From CAYTGR01 sp964437445 (GTDB taxonomy: Bacteria > Chloroflexota > Anaerolineae > B4-G1 > SLSP01): DNA of 64,000 nt. Under the pieces are notes generated by a model, which saw only the letters and a program-made list of their open reading frames with translations, was not told the DNA's origin and did no database searches. Shown here one piece after another: positions 47,999-57,640 of the stretch (positions within the stretch are counted from its first letter, which is position 1; every line of letters starts with the position of its first letter). A program made the translations under genes and the position numbers. The stretch is taken from contig CAYTGR010000018.1 of assembly GCA_964437445.1 (NCBI GenBank), positions 11,449 to 75,448 on the forward strand. Reading direction: 5' to 3'.

Positions 47999-49009
47999 TT
48001 AGCCATTTTTGTCCAGTTGTAACTCACGGGGGCGGGGGCCGGCAGCCTCCATGAGTTGCTGCCGGCGGCGGCGATACTCCACGATGGGCCGGTCGCCCTG
48101 GACCAGGTTCTCACCCGAACGGAGCGCGCTCGGTTTAGGCCGTTGCGTGACCACGACCCGGCGATCCTGGTGGGCGACGAAGACGTTGAACGGCATGGCC
48201 ACCGCGTTGACGAATTCACGCAGCAGCGGCACCCGCAGGAAGCGCTGGTAGAAGCGCAGGTAGAGCAACGTGTGGGCGTCATCCACCGGCACAAAAGCCG
48301 CCACCACCCGCACATCATCGCTGATGTAGTTCTGCCAGAGGTTGGGGAAGCGGAATTCTAAGTGGAACCGGGGGTAAGGCGGTTGGAGCTCTTCCGGCTT
48401 ACGCGGTTTTTGGCCCGTATCCAAGGCGTTGAATACATAGACAAAGAAACTATTTTCGTCCTGCCACTGGACCACCGGGCCGTTGACCAGCGTGCGGTTA
48501 CCGCGCCCGATGGTGTTATAGTGAACGAAGGGCAGGTGGACCACATCCAGCTGATTTTCAATGACCCGCGAGTAATGCGCCTCCCACGGATCGTGTGCCG
48601 AACCGTAGGAGAAATCCGGGGTGATGTCTTCAAAGAAGCGCGGCGGTTGCAGGTCGGCCGGCGGCGTCTCGCCCCACCAGATCCAGATCAACCCATGGGC
48701 TTCGTAGGTCGGGTAGCTGTGGACGCGGAAATTGGCCGGGACCGGCGCGCCCTGGCCGTTGGCGGGGATCCGCCGGCCTGCCCCGCTCACGTCATACTCA
48801 AAGCCGTGAAAAGGACACTGGATGCAATCACCGAGCACCTGGCCTTTGCTCAGCTCTACGCCCCGGTGGGCGCAGAGATCGCGCAGACAGCTGACTTTGC
48901 CGCTACTATCCCGCCAAAAGACCAGTTTTTCGCCCAGGCGGGTAACCCCTACCGGTTTATCCTTGACCTGAGCGGAATCCATGACAACATACCATTGATT
49001 AGGAATCAT
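47999..49009 (-). CDS. Rieske [2Fe-2S] aromatic ring-hydroxylating oxygenase, alpha subunit type
   Basis: 336 residues. The Rieske cluster ligands are Cys46/His48 (CAHRG) and Cys65/His68 (CPFHGF). The mononuclear iron site has Asp155, His158 and His163 in ENQLDVVHLPFVH. It resembles single-component oxygenases of the VanA/pheophorbide-a oxygenase/cholesterol-desaturase-like type. Electron-supply genes are not adjacent. First gene of the operon; SD AGGAGGC precedes the ATG. Confidence 0.9.
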   Translation of the reverse strand: MIPNQWYVVMDSAQVKDKPVGVTRLGEKLVFWRDSSGKVSCLRDLCAHRGVELSKGQVLGDCIQCPFHGFEYDVSGAGRRIPANGQGAPVPANFRVHSYPTYEAHGLIWIWWGETPPADLQPPRFFEDITPDFSYGSAHDPWEAHYSRVIENQLDVVHLPFVHYNTIGRGNRTLVNGPVVQWQDENSFFVYVFNALDTGQKPRKPEELQPPYPRFHLEFRFPNLWQNYISDDVRVVAAFVPVDDAHTLLYLRFYQRFLRVPLLREFVNAVAMPFNVFVAHQDRRVVVTQRPKPSALRSGENLVQGDRPIVEYRRRRQQLMEAAGPRPRELQLDKNG

Positions 49010-49100
49010 GCCTGCCTCCTGGATAAAGCTGGCGTTTCAGCGCCGCGCGGCTACTATACCAGCTTTTGAGCTGAGAGCAAGGGTTTGTTTAGCTGCCTGA

Positions 49101-49338
49101 TCTCCTTTGAAAATAGAAACCAGTTAAGGAGTGAGCAGAGAGCAGGAGGTGGAAGTTCCTGTTTCCTGCTCACCGCTCACGGCTCACAGTTTCATCCCAC
49201 GGCTGGTGAACGCCAGTTCAGGGGGAATTCCCTTGAAAATAGCGTGAAAAGTTTGTAGTTAGGCGCTTTAGCGCCGTCCAACGTACTAAAGCGCGTTACT
49301 ACGAGCCAATTTTCATCCCCCCGCCGGTGAACGCCAGT
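49101..49338. repeat. Repeat cluster: composite repeat copy 5 and palindromic element copy 4
   Basis: TCTCCTTTGAAAATAGAAAC, AGTTAAGGAGTGAGCAG, CTGCTCACCGCTCACGGC and CATCCCACGGCTGGTGAACG (49101-49239) are followed by GTTTGTAGT ... TACTACGAG (49251-49307) and a further CCGGTGAACGCCAG. The 340-bp gap between the Rieske operon and the TPR lipoprotein gene contains nothing else. Confidence 0.8.
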
Positions 49339-49353
49339 GGCTGTCACCCAGGC

Positions 49354-51390
49354 TCAGGTGCTTTGCCATTTCTTCATGAACGCCCCATCGTTGCTCTTGC
49401 CACTCCACCAATCCACCGCGTCCACACGGTGAACGACGCGCCCGGCGTGACGGATTACATCCTGCCCCTGAATTCCAAAGGCTTCAACGCTGAGATATAG
49501 GGGGGCTGAATCGGCTCGCACGAAGGCGTCCACCGCGGCGAAGACGGCCTGATTGAGCTGATTGGCAAACTCGGCCGGCTGCGCGGCCGGATCAAACGTT
49601 GCCAGGTAGCCCACCGACAGAACGCGCTTCCCACTTATGGTGTCAAATTCCGCGATGACCGATTTCAGGGGGATGTTCAGCCGTTTGGCCACAGCGTCCT
49701 TGACCACTACCAGGGCCGTCCCTTCGTCAAGAACATCGCCCTGGGGGCCGGGCGGATTTTGATAGCGGACCACCTGAACGCACTGATTGTAAACTTCACC
49801 GGCCACGAAATTCTCTGCATCCAGACTGCGCGCTTTTTCTAACATGGGGATCGCTTCTGAGCAGCGATCCTGAAGGGCGTAGGAAACGCCCAATCCCACT
49901 AAGGCATCTAACGACTCTTTATCCAACTCCAACGCCAGTTTGAATTGCTTTTCGGCTTTGGCGTATTGTTTGCGGTCCAGGTAGAATTGACCTAATGCCA
50001 CCAGGGGCTCAATCTCCTTCGGTTCCAATGTCACTGCCTGCTGGAAGGACTGCTCGGCCTCGTCATATTTTTTCAGCTTGGCCTGCGCCTGTCCTAAGCC
50101 GATATAGTAAATGGCCTGTTTCTCGTCCAGCTGGATTGCGGCCTGAAATTGCGCCGCGGCATCTTCATAACGTTTCTCTTGCAGGTAAGCTGTCCCCAAT
50201 CCCCATAGCGGCAGGGCGTGATAGGGAAGCATGGCCTGTGATTTCTGGAAGCTTTCAATCGCAGCTTTAGCGTCATCCTGGCAGAGCTGTGCCAGGCCCA
50301 GGTAGGCCGGGGCCATACCAGAGTGAGGTCGGAGCTCTATTGTTTTCTCAAACTCGCGCTGAGCGCCCTCGCAATCCTTTTTCTCAAGCAGCACGCGCCC
50401 GCGGCCGATGTAAGCACTGGCGGCCTCCACATCACGGTCTATCGCCAGGTCGTAATTCTTGCTGGCCTCGTCGTAGACCTTACGAGCCAGATAAGCGTCT
50501 CCCCGGCAGATGTAGCCATCGGGCAGCTCCGGCTGGAGCTCCACGATCTTGTCGCAAAGTTTCAGCCCTTCGTCGTATTCCTTAAGGTCAACGTGCTGCC
50601 ATGCCAGCGCGGAGAGCGCCGGGATGTAGTTAGGATCACGGCTCAGGGCAGCGTTTAAAATCTGCCTGGCCCGGTCCTGATCATCAGAAGCTTGCAAGAA
50701 GCTGCCTTTGGTCACCATGATCGGGACAAAGTCGCTGTGCAAAACGTAGGCCGCCTGCGCCTCTTCGTTAGCGGTGTCCCATTCACGCTTGATAAGGTGG
50801 ACGGCACCCAAGATACGGTGCGCCTCCAGCAATTGGTCGTCGGCGGCTACGGCCTTCTCCGCATAGGTAAGGGCTTCGTCATAGCGGTTGAGATCAAGAT
50901 AAACCTCGGCCAGCGCTGCCAGGGCCCGGGCATTCTCCGGCCCCAATGCGACGGCCTGTTCGGCAATGGGGAGAGCTTCGTCGTATTTGCTGTTGTGATC
51001 TAACACATAGGCCTGATAAGCGAGAATCTCCGGGTTCTCCGGGGCCAGCGCGGCGGCTTGGCGGGCTGACTCCATCGCCGCTTTCTCAGTCTCGGGCCGC
51101 TGTACTTGCAGGTAGGCCAGGTGGGCGTAGGCCAGCGGGTCGGAAGGATATTGCTCTATGACCTGCTGGTAGAGCTGCGTGGCGTTTTCCCAGTCGCTCT
51201 GCCACAACAGCTCATCGCCCTGGGCTACCAGGACATCGGGGGGGACCGGTGTCGGGGTTGGCATGGCGGTTGGAGTCGGCAGCGGAGTGTGGGTCGGCAG
51301 CGGTGTGCTGGTCGGTTCCGGCGTTGGTGCCGTCCCGCAACTGCTGAGAACCAACGTGAGAAAAACGAAGAACATCCCATAACGTCGCAT
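49354..51390 (-). CDS. Large TPR lipoprotein
   Basis: 678 residues. A signal peptide ends in lipobox LSSC (Cys near 18), then TPTPTP-rich linker to about residue 50. Around 14 tetratricopeptide repeats follow (for example KAAMESARQAAALAPENPEI, YDEALTYAEKAVAADDQ, YDEAEQSFQQAVTLEPKEIE) to about residue 540. A C-terminal 130-residue domain (VVVKDAVAKRLNIPLKSVIAEF ... DAVDWW) is not recognised. Start 51390 has AGGAGG upstream. Last gene of a four-gene operon; the repeats suggest a scaffold on the outer surface that binds the other members. Confidence 0.85.
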   Translation of the reverse strand: MRRYGMFFVFLTLVLSSCGTAPTPEPTSTPLPTHTPLPTPTAMPTPTPVPPDVLVAQGDELLWQSDWENATQLYQQVIEQYPSDPLAYAHLAYLQVQRPETEKAAMESARQAAALAPENPEILAYQAYVLDHNSKYDEALPIAEQAVALGPENARALAALAEVYLDLNRYDEALTYAEKAVAADDQLLEAHRILGAVHLIKREWDTANEEAQAAYVLHSDFVPIMVTKGSFLQASDDQDRARQILNAALSRDPNYIPALSALAWQHVDLKEYDEGLKLCDKIVELQPELPDGYICRGDAYLARKVYDEASKNYDLAIDRDVEAASAYIGRGRVLLEKKDCEGAQREFEKTIELRPHSGMAPAYLGLAQLCQDDAKAAIESFQKSQAMLPYHALPLWGLGTAYLQEKRYEDAAAQFQAAIQLDEKQAIYYIGLGQAQAKLKKYDEAEQSFQQAVTLEPKEIEPLVALGQFYLDRKQYAKAEKQFKLALELDKESLDALVGLGVSYALQDRCSEAIPMLEKARSLDAENFVAGEVYNQCVQVVRYQNPPGPQGDVLDEGTALVVVKDAVAKRLNIPLKSVIAEFDTISGKRVLSVGYLATFDPAAQPAEFANQLNQAVFAAVDAFVRADSAPLYLSVEAFGIQGQDVIRHAGRVVHRVDAVDWWSGKSNDGAFMKKWQST

Positions 51391-51480
51391 ATATCCTCCT
51401 TCAAAGTTGGGGAAACAGGTATTCACCAATGTGAGCCAGGAAAAGATTTGACTCACTCTTTCAAGGTTTTGTACCGCCAT

Positions 51481-54054
51481 TCACTGACGAGTGAAGCGGA
51501 AACTGGTGACGACAGCCTCAAAAAAGGGCTGATATTTCTCTTTATCCTCAGCGCGACTGCTGGCCATGAAGATCACCGCCTGATCCTTACTCACGGTGTA
51601 TACCTGCATCACGAAAACCGGCACCTCGCGCAAGTGCTGGTCCACAGTGGTCCAGGTGAAAAGCCGGCAGAAAGCAAGATGATTATCAATAGAAAGTGTA
51701 TATTCGCGCAGCAAGTTATAATCCGGCAGACCGTAGGGCCGATCAATTTTAGCCAGTTCCGCCGCCGTCAGAGGGTAATCCAGCCGGGTAATGCTCAAGA
51801 TAACGTTGGCACGATAATCCTTGTCCATCGGTCCCAGCAACAGCAAGGGGATTTTTTCGCCGGGGTCAACGTACTGCCGCCACCGGGCCGGGTAGGTGAG
51901 ATCAAAGCCGTGATAGGAGTCGTGCCAGGTGCGGTAGCCGTTGTGATCGGGCGGGATGCGCTGGAGGTCGGCAATACTGCTCTCGGCCAGCTCTATGTCG
52001 TTCACATCGGTAGCGTCTGCCAGTGCGGCCTGAAAAGTAGTGATGGCATCATCGTAACGCTGCAACGCATCTAAAGCAACCGCACGGAGCATTTGACCTT
52101 CTATCCAGTGGGCATCCAGCTCCAGTGCCGTATCAAAATCCTGGAGGGCCGTCCCGGCATCGCCGCCTTCCAGGTTGATTTGCCCGCGGGTGGCCCACAC
52201 CTCTTTGTCCTTGGGGGCCAGCTCCACTGCCTGGGCAGCGTCTTGGAGGGCCTGATCCCAATTCTTCTCATAGACGTAGACCAAGGCGCGCGCCAGATAG
52301 GCCTGCGCCAGCCCGGGATCCAGCTCCAGGGCGCGGTTGGCGTCGGAGCGGCTACGATCAGGGTCGTGCAGTTCAAAGTGCGCGCGGGCACGCTCGGCGT
52401 AGGCGCGGGCCAGTTCGGGATCTTGTTTGAGCGCCGCTGTCAGATCAACCACGGCCTGAAAATAATTTTCGTGCTTGAGCTGATAGAGCCCTTTGATCAT
52501 CTGGGGGATCGGCAACCCGCTCTTAAGATCCAATGCACGCAGCGCATCACGCAGCGCCAGGTCAAGGTTATCCAGCGCCAGGTAGGCCTGGGCGCGTTGG
52601 GTCAGCAATGTCACATCCTTGGGGGCCAGGGTGAGTGCGGCGTCCAGGTCAGGGATGGCAGCGGCATAATCGCCCAACGCGACCGCGGTCTGAGCCCGCT
52701 GCCGTAATGCGTTCAGGTCGGTCGGGTGGGCGGCCAGGGCTTGATCGTAGTCGGCACGGGCCTCGGTCCAGCGTTCCAGTTGAAAGTAAAGATCGGCCCG
52801 TTGGGCGTAAGCGGCACTGAAGTGCGGAGCCAGCTCCAGGGCATGGCTCAGATCGGCCAGTGCTGCGTCGGGGTTGTCGGCGGCCACGGCGCGGGCACGC
52901 AAGACCAGGGCCGGGACGTAATCGGGGGTCAACGTGAGCGCCTGTTCCAGATCAGCGCGGGCAGCGGCGACAGCGCCGTCTTGCAATGAGCCGGCAGCCC
53001 GCCCGGTCAGCGTGGTCCCGGCCTCCGGTTCCAGCTCCAGCGCCTGCTGATAGTCGGCACGCGCCTGCGGACCTTCTGCGCGCGCCAGATGCAAGTCGCC
53101 CCGCAGCAGGTACCCCCAGCTCCAGTTCGGCACCAGCGCGATGATCTGATCGGCGTCGGCCAGCGCCGCCGCACTGGCGCCCTGGCCCGCGTGACTCTGC
53201 GCTCGGAGGTAGAGCGTCAGCGCTTCCAGGCGCGGTTCAGTCGCCAATGCCACCGCCTGGTTGAGCAAGTCCAGGCCGGTGGCGGGCTCGCCGTGCTCCA
53301 CCAGGCAAGCGCCTTCCAGCGCCAGCGCCAGCACGGCGGTGGGAGCCGATTGCAGAGCCGTCCGCGCATCAAGCAGGGCGGCGTCAACATTGCCGTTCAG
53401 GTAAGCCAGCAGCCCCCGCCCCGCCAGGGCGTCTGCCCGTGTGCCATCCAACGCCAGCGCCTGGTTGAAATCAGCCAGCGCCTGGGCATCACGCCGGAAA
53501 TGTAAGTGAGCCAGCCCGCGATGGACGTAGGGTGCGGCCTGCTCCGGGGCCAGCTGAAGCGCGCGCTCGTAATCAGCCATAGCTGCCGACGCATCGTTCT
53601 GCCTCAGCGCGACGTCGCCCCGCAACAGCAACGCGGCCACCTGTTCAGGTGATTGTTCCAATACCTGGTTGAGGTCAACGCGGGCTGCCGGCAGGTCCTC
53701 TGTGGCGGCGTAGGCTTGTGCACGGCCCAGCAGCGCGGCCTCAGTATACTGCCGTACCGGTCCCGGTCCCACTGCCAGCGCTGTTGAATAGGCAGCTATG
53801 GCCTCGGGGTAACGCGCTGCCGCCAAGGCCGCATTGCCAGCATCCAATGCGCGCACCTCGGCCCGGCGTTGTAGCGCGACAAAGCTCAACGCCGCTGCGA
53901 TCAACAACAGCACTCCCGCGCCGGCAATCAAGGCAGGTGTCCGGCCCCGGGTGGACCGCGTGGGTGGAATGGCAGCAAGAGCCGCTTCTTGCACGACCGG
54001 CCCTTCCCTGACAGGTTCTTCCGCAGCAGATTTTTCTATGATGGGCTCTTCCAT
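51481..54054 (-). CDS. Membrane TPR protein with C-terminal PsbP-like domain
   Basis: 857 residues. An acidic N-terminal cytoplasmic tail and one membrane helix (about 38-60, ALIAGAGVLLLIAAAL) precede about 16-18 TPR-like repeats to residue 690. A C-terminal domain (DSYHGFDLTYPARW ... VTSFRF, about 705-855) has the PsbP/MOG1 pattern also seen at the start of the next upstream gene's product. Start 54054 has GGAGAGG upstream; the ATG is 5 bp after the SBP stop. Very regular repeats hint at recent duplication. Surface scaffold is inferred. Confidence 0.82.
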   Translation of the reverse strand: MEEPIIEKSAAEEPVREGPVVQEAALAAIPPTRSTRGRTPALIAGAGVLLLIAAALSFVALQRRAEVRALDAGNAALAAARYPEAIAAYSTALAVGPGPVRQYTEAALLGRAQAYAATEDLPAARVDLNQVLEQSPEQVAALLLRGDVALRQNDASAAMADYERALQLAPEQAAPYVHRGLAHLHFRRDAQALADFNQALALDGTRADALAGRGLLAYLNGNVDAALLDARTALQSAPTAVLALALEGACLVEHGEPATGLDLLNQAVALATEPRLEALTLYLRAQSHAGQGASAAALADADQIIALVPNWSWGYLLRGDLHLARAEGPQARADYQQALELEPEAGTTLTGRAAGSLQDGAVAAARADLEQALTLTPDYVPALVLRARAVAADNPDAALADLSHALELAPHFSAAYAQRADLYFQLERWTEARADYDQALAAHPTDLNALRQRAQTAVALGDYAAAIPDLDAALTLAPKDVTLLTQRAQAYLALDNLDLALRDALRALDLKSGLPIPQMIKGLYQLKHENYFQAVVDLTAALKQDPELARAYAERARAHFELHDPDRSRSDANRALELDPGLAQAYLARALVYVYEKNWDQALQDAAQAVELAPKDKEVWATRGQINLEGGDAGTALQDFDTALELDAHWIEGQMLRAVALDALQRYDDAITTFQAALADATDVNDIELAESSIADLQRIPPDHNGYRTWHDSYHGFDLTYPARWRQYVDPGEKIPLLLLGPMDKDYRANVILSITRLDYPLTAAELAKIDRPYGLPDYNLLREYTLSIDNHLAFCRLFTWTTVDQHLREVPVFVMQVYTVSKDQAVIFMASSRAEDKEKYQPFFEAVVTSFRFTRQ

Positions 54055-54059
54055 GGTAG

Positions 54060-56198
54060 TTACCTCTCCAGTGAGACGCTTATCGGCCAAAGTACAGGGA
54101 TGGGAGCACTCCGGTATCCCTGAACATAGGGCTGGACAAGCCGATAGGTCAGTGGGTGCACTATTGACACGGCGGGCAGTTCCTCCAATAGCAACGCCTC
54201 TGCTTGCTGATAAAGTTCCAGTCGCCGGGCAGAATCTGCCTCCGTGCGTGCCTGCTCCAATAGACCGTCCAGTTTGGCGTTGGTGTAACCACCCAGGTTG
54301 GCTGAACTCTGGCTGTGATAGGGAAGATCAAGCACATTCTCGGGATCGGCATACGCCGCGCATTGCAGGTCCAGGAAAAACTGCCCATGTTGGGTGGCCA
54401 CAGCAGTGGCGTAGTTAGCCCGCTCCAGAAGCGTGGTCTGAATATCCACACCGAGAGTGGCCTTCCACATATCTACCAGCGCCACCACCAACGGCTCTGG
54501 ATCACCTTTGCCCGGGGCCGTGAAAATGATGGCCGGGAGCGTTTTGCCCTGGGTAGCCTGTTGGAGTAGAGCGCGGGCTCGTTCGGCGTTGAAAACATCG
54601 GGCACCGGCCGTTCCAGATAGCCGGGCATCCCGGGGGGCAGCAGGCCGGTGGCGGGCACCCCGGCCCCGCCTAAAACAACGCGGGCCAGCTGCTCGCGAT
54701 TTATGGCCAGCGCAAAGGCCTGACGCACGACGGGATCGTTGAACGGCGGCTGAGTGATATCAAAGACCACCCGGTAGGTGCAAAATGGCATCCCTTTGAC
54801 CACATCACCAGAGAGCGGATCAGCGGGATCAAGCGCGCGCGCCAGATGTGCCGTGTCGACGGTCGCGACATCTACCTGGCTGGCCTCGTAAGCGGCAAAG
54901 CCGGAACCGCCGAAGAGAAAATAAAGGATGGCCTTAACTGCGGGTGGTTGGGGATAGGCGGCGTTCTGTTCCAGAATCAGCACTTCGCCCTTACGCCAAC
55001 GGCGCACGGCGAAGGGTCCCGTGCTGTCAGGATCCTGCCACCAATCGACAGATTTCGCTGCGTCGTCCACCGGCACCACCGCCGCTACCGGTTGGGCCAG
55101 CTTTGCCAGGAAATAAGGCTTGGGCCCGTCAAGCCGGACAACAAGCGTTTGATCGTCCTGCACCTCAACCCCACTGAGCGTCCCGGCCTGGCCGGCCAAC
55201 CGCGCCGCTGCACCCTGAATATCGCCCAGGTAGAGCGGGGCGGTGGGTGATTTGAGTGCCGGGTCGGTAGCGCGCTCCCAGGAGCGTTTAACGTCGCTGG
55301 CAGTGAGCGGACGGCCGCGCCGGAACTTCAACCCGGCCCGCAGGTGAAAGGTGTAGACCGTGCCGTCGGCGCTCACTTCCCAGCGCTCGGCCAGATCGGG
55401 TTCCACCTGCGCATCCGCGTTCAGGCGCACCAGCCCGCTGAAAAGATGGGCCGCCAGGCCATCAGCCCCTTCGCGTGTCAGCGCCGGGTCAAGAGTGGTG
55501 ATATCGGGGTGCAGCAGGACCAGGGCGTTGGCCCGCGAGACGCCGTAAAGCTCCGGCTGTTCCAGGTGCAGGCCATGTCCCAGGGCTTCCAGCGTGTGCG
55601 TGCGAGCGGCGAGCACTTCAGGATGAGCCACCAGCACCAGCGCATAGCCTTTGCCGTTGGAGAGGGCGGCGTATCCCTGGGCCTGAAAATCATGCCCCTC
55701 TTCGTCTTGCCAGGCAAAGGTTACCAGCCGGGCCGGGACACCCTCGGCCAGCGAGGCCGGGCTGTCGGAGACAAATTCCACCTTGTCGGCCAGCCCCAGG
55801 TCCTTGCCAATACTGCGGGCAAAGGTTTCCAGCTCGGTCCCTGCTTCAACCGGACGCGCGCCGGCCAACAGGCGAACCGGATCATCGTTGTCGTTGATGA
55901 TGACCGTCGGGAAATCCTGGCCGGTCTCCTCTCGCGCCCAGCTTTCAGGGTAAACGAACCAGAACCCCAGTTCGGGCGAGCGGTAGTAACCACTGGACGG
56001 TGTGGGGGTGGGGGCCGGCGGTAAAGTCGCGGGCGGACGCGGAGTGGGGGTAGCAGTGGGGAGCGCAGTGGCGGTAGGACGCGGGGTAATGGTGATCGGC
56101 GGTAGGGCAGCTGGCGTGGGAGCCAGCACGCCGCACCCGACAAACAGCCAGGGTAAAACCGGTCCAAACAACAATGCGGGCAGAAGAGAGCGTTTCAT
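54060..56198 (-). CDS. Lipoprotein fusion: PsbP-like domain plus family 5 solute-binding protein
   Basis: 712 residues. The lipobox FVGC (Cys near 22) is followed by a 45-residue TPRPTAT-rich linker. Residues 70-225 form a PsbP-like domain (GYYRSPELGFWFVYPESW, then VTFAWQDEEG, AALSNGKGYALVLV), and 228-712 a type-5 oligopeptide/nickel-binding protein fold (YGVSRANALVLLHPDITTLDP, LAERWEVSADGTVYTFHLR, LLPPGMPGY). SBP5 proteins usually have partner permeases and ATPases; none are near, so it may serve as an extracytoplasmic binding or receptor protein. The fusion is uncommon in my knowledge. Confidence 0.85.
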   Translation of the reverse strand: MKRSLLPALLFGPVLPWLFVGCGVLAPTPAALPPITITPRPTATALPTATPTPRPPATLPPAPTPTPSSGYYRSPELGFWFVYPESWAREETGQDFPTVIINDNDDPVRLLAGARPVEAGTELETFARSIGKDLGLADKVEFVSDSPASLAEGVPARLVTFAWQDEEGHDFQAQGYAALSNGKGYALVLVAHPEVLAARTHTLEALGHGLHLEQPELYGVSRANALVLLHPDITTLDPALTREGADGLAAHLFSGLVRLNADAQVEPDLAERWEVSADGTVYTFHLRAGLKFRRGRPLTASDVKRSWERATDPALKSPTAPLYLGDIQGAAARLAGQAGTLSGVEVQDDQTLVVRLDGPKPYFLAKLAQPVAAVVPVDDAAKSVDWWQDPDSTGPFAVRRWRKGEVLILEQNAAYPQPPAVKAILYFLFGGSGFAAYEASQVDVATVDTAHLARALDPADPLSGDVVKGMPFCTYRVVFDITQPPFNDPVVRQAFALAINREQLARVVLGGAGVPATGLLPPGMPGYLERPVPDVFNAERARALLQQATQGKTLPAIIFTAPGKGDPEPLVVALVDMWKATLGVDIQTTLLERANYATAVATQHGQFFLDLQCAAYADPENVLDLPYHSQSSANLGGYTNAKLDGLLEQARTEADSARRLELYQQAEALLLEELPAVSIVHPLTYRLVQPYVQGYRSAPIPVLWPISVSLER

Positions 56199-56233
56199 GG
56201 GATGTAACCTCTTACCGTGAGATCGATAAGGAT

Positions 56234-57640
56234 TCAGGAACGACGGCGCCAGACCAGCACGCCGGCCAGTAGCGCCATTCCCAACACACAGCCGCCCACT
56301 ATTCCTACCAGCGATAAAGATTTCTTCGCGGAAACAACCGGGGCGGGGGTGACCAACACCGTCGGCAACGCCTGGACCGTGGGGAGCGCTGTGGAAGTTG
56401 CTGTCACCAACGGGGGTGGCAACGTCGCTAACGCCAGCGTGGGGAGAGCAGTAGGACTGCTAACGGCCGCCGTCTCAGCCGGCATGGGCAGGGCGCCCAT
56501 TGCCTCGCGCCAGCGAGCTTCCAGCCCGGCCGTGTCAAAGCCGTAAGTGCGGTTCAATGCTTCATCCACTGCCACACCGGCCCGAAAGGTGCTCAGCAGA
56601 GTCAGCATCCGCTCCTGACCGTAAGTATCGTTGAGAAACCGCACGAGGCTGTAACTTTCTGCGTAAGAGAGCGAGGCCCGGTTAGCATAAACAGAAAAAC
56701 TGCTTTCAATCTGCCGCAACGTCAACAGCCGGTTCTCGGCGCGGGCCTGCGCAAGTGTGGCCGTAGCAGCCGGGTCTTCTCCTTCAGCCACCATCGCCAG
56801 CCCCTCATTTAACCAGACGGGCAACGTCGTCCGACAGTTGAAGGTCAGGCGCTCTACTACCAAATGCCCCAGCTCGTGGCGGACGGTCCGACGCCCGTAT
56901 TCAACCGTATCTTCACCGGCTACCAGCATGACGGTATTATATTCAGGGAAAGCGATACCGCCGATCCAGGCTGGTGCTCCCGGCACCGATTGACGCAGGG
57001 CTTCCGGTTCATCATAGAGGTAGAGGTCAACCGGCTCGTCCAGTTGCAAACCGGTCTCGGCGCTCAATTGCGCCAGCCCTTGCCGGGCCGCCGCCAGCAC
57101 CTCATCGGCCAGGGTGTGTGGTCCCCGATACCAATGCAACCGCAGGTTACCTGCTTCCAGCAACTGCCAGACAAACCAGTGGTCGTTGAACGCTGTTGTT
57201 TGGCGCGGCGTCGTGACATTAGCGCCAGTTTCGGTTTCCAGCCGCCATTGCCACCACAGGGTCGCGCCTGGTGGAAGGATCCATTCGGGAGTGATCTCCC
57301 AGCGCCAGCTTACATCCAGATCGGGGGACGGTGTGAAAGTCAACGCTGTTGTGTTGGACACCGGGCCACAACGTTGGGCGAGGACGCCATATTCCAGCTC
57401 GGCCTTGACGATTGCACTGGCTGCGCGCGCCATCAAGTGAAATTCAACCGCTTGCGGGAAATCTACCCAGGCGTCGTTTTTCACAATCTCAGGCGGACTT
57501 TCGTCTGTGATAGGAGGAATGGATTGAGCCGCTTGGGCGACGAGAGGGAATGTCAAACAGACCGTGCAAAGGGCGCTGATAAGAATTCGCCATGCCACGT
57601 GAGGCCACACCATCTGGGCAGGAGCATTATTTGTGACCAT
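56234..57640 (-). CDS. Membrane-anchored gluzincin peptidase (peptidase MA-like)
   Basis: 468 residues. A signal peptide (about 18-38) leads to an Ig-like region, then the catalytic core with HELGHLVVE (HExxH near 254-258) and LNEGLAMVAEG (the third Glu ligand near 276). The helix of YAESYSLVRFLNDTYGQ is typical. A Thr/Pro-rich linker, a C-terminal membrane helix (GIVGGCVLGMALLAGVLVW near 448-466) and an RRRS tail follow. The catalytic domain therefore faces outside. Start 57640 fits a -10 box TATGAT (57654-57649) 8 bases upstream; 57613 is an alternative start. First gene of the operon. Confidence 0.82.
   Translation of the reverse strand: MVTNNAPAQMVWPHVAWRILISALCTVCLTFPLVAQAAQSIPPITDESPPEIVKNDAWVDFPQAVEFHLMARAASAIVKAELEYGVLAQRCGPVSNTTALTFTPSPDLDVSWRWEITPEWILPPGATLWWQWRLETETGANVTTPRQTTAFNDHWFVWQLLEAGNLRLHWYRGPHTLADEVLAAARQGLAQLSAETGLQLDEPVDLYLYDEPEALRQSVPGAPAWIGGIAFPEYNTVMLVAGEDTVEYGRRTVRHELGHLVVERLTFNCRTTLPVWLNEGLAMVAEGEDPAATATLAQARAENRLLTLRQIESSFSVYANRASLSYAESYSLVRFLNDTYGQERMLTLLSTFRAGVAVDEALNRTYGFDTAGLEARWREAMGALPMPAETAAVSSPTALPTLALATLPPPLVTATSTALPTVQALPTVLVTPAPVVSAKKSLSLVGIVGGCVLGMALLAGVLVWRRRS

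Noticed and set aside
51481..54054. Strand-overlapping long reading frames opposite the TPR genes
   Set aside because: They are mirror frames caused by strong codon bias of repeated TPR sequence, with no start signals.
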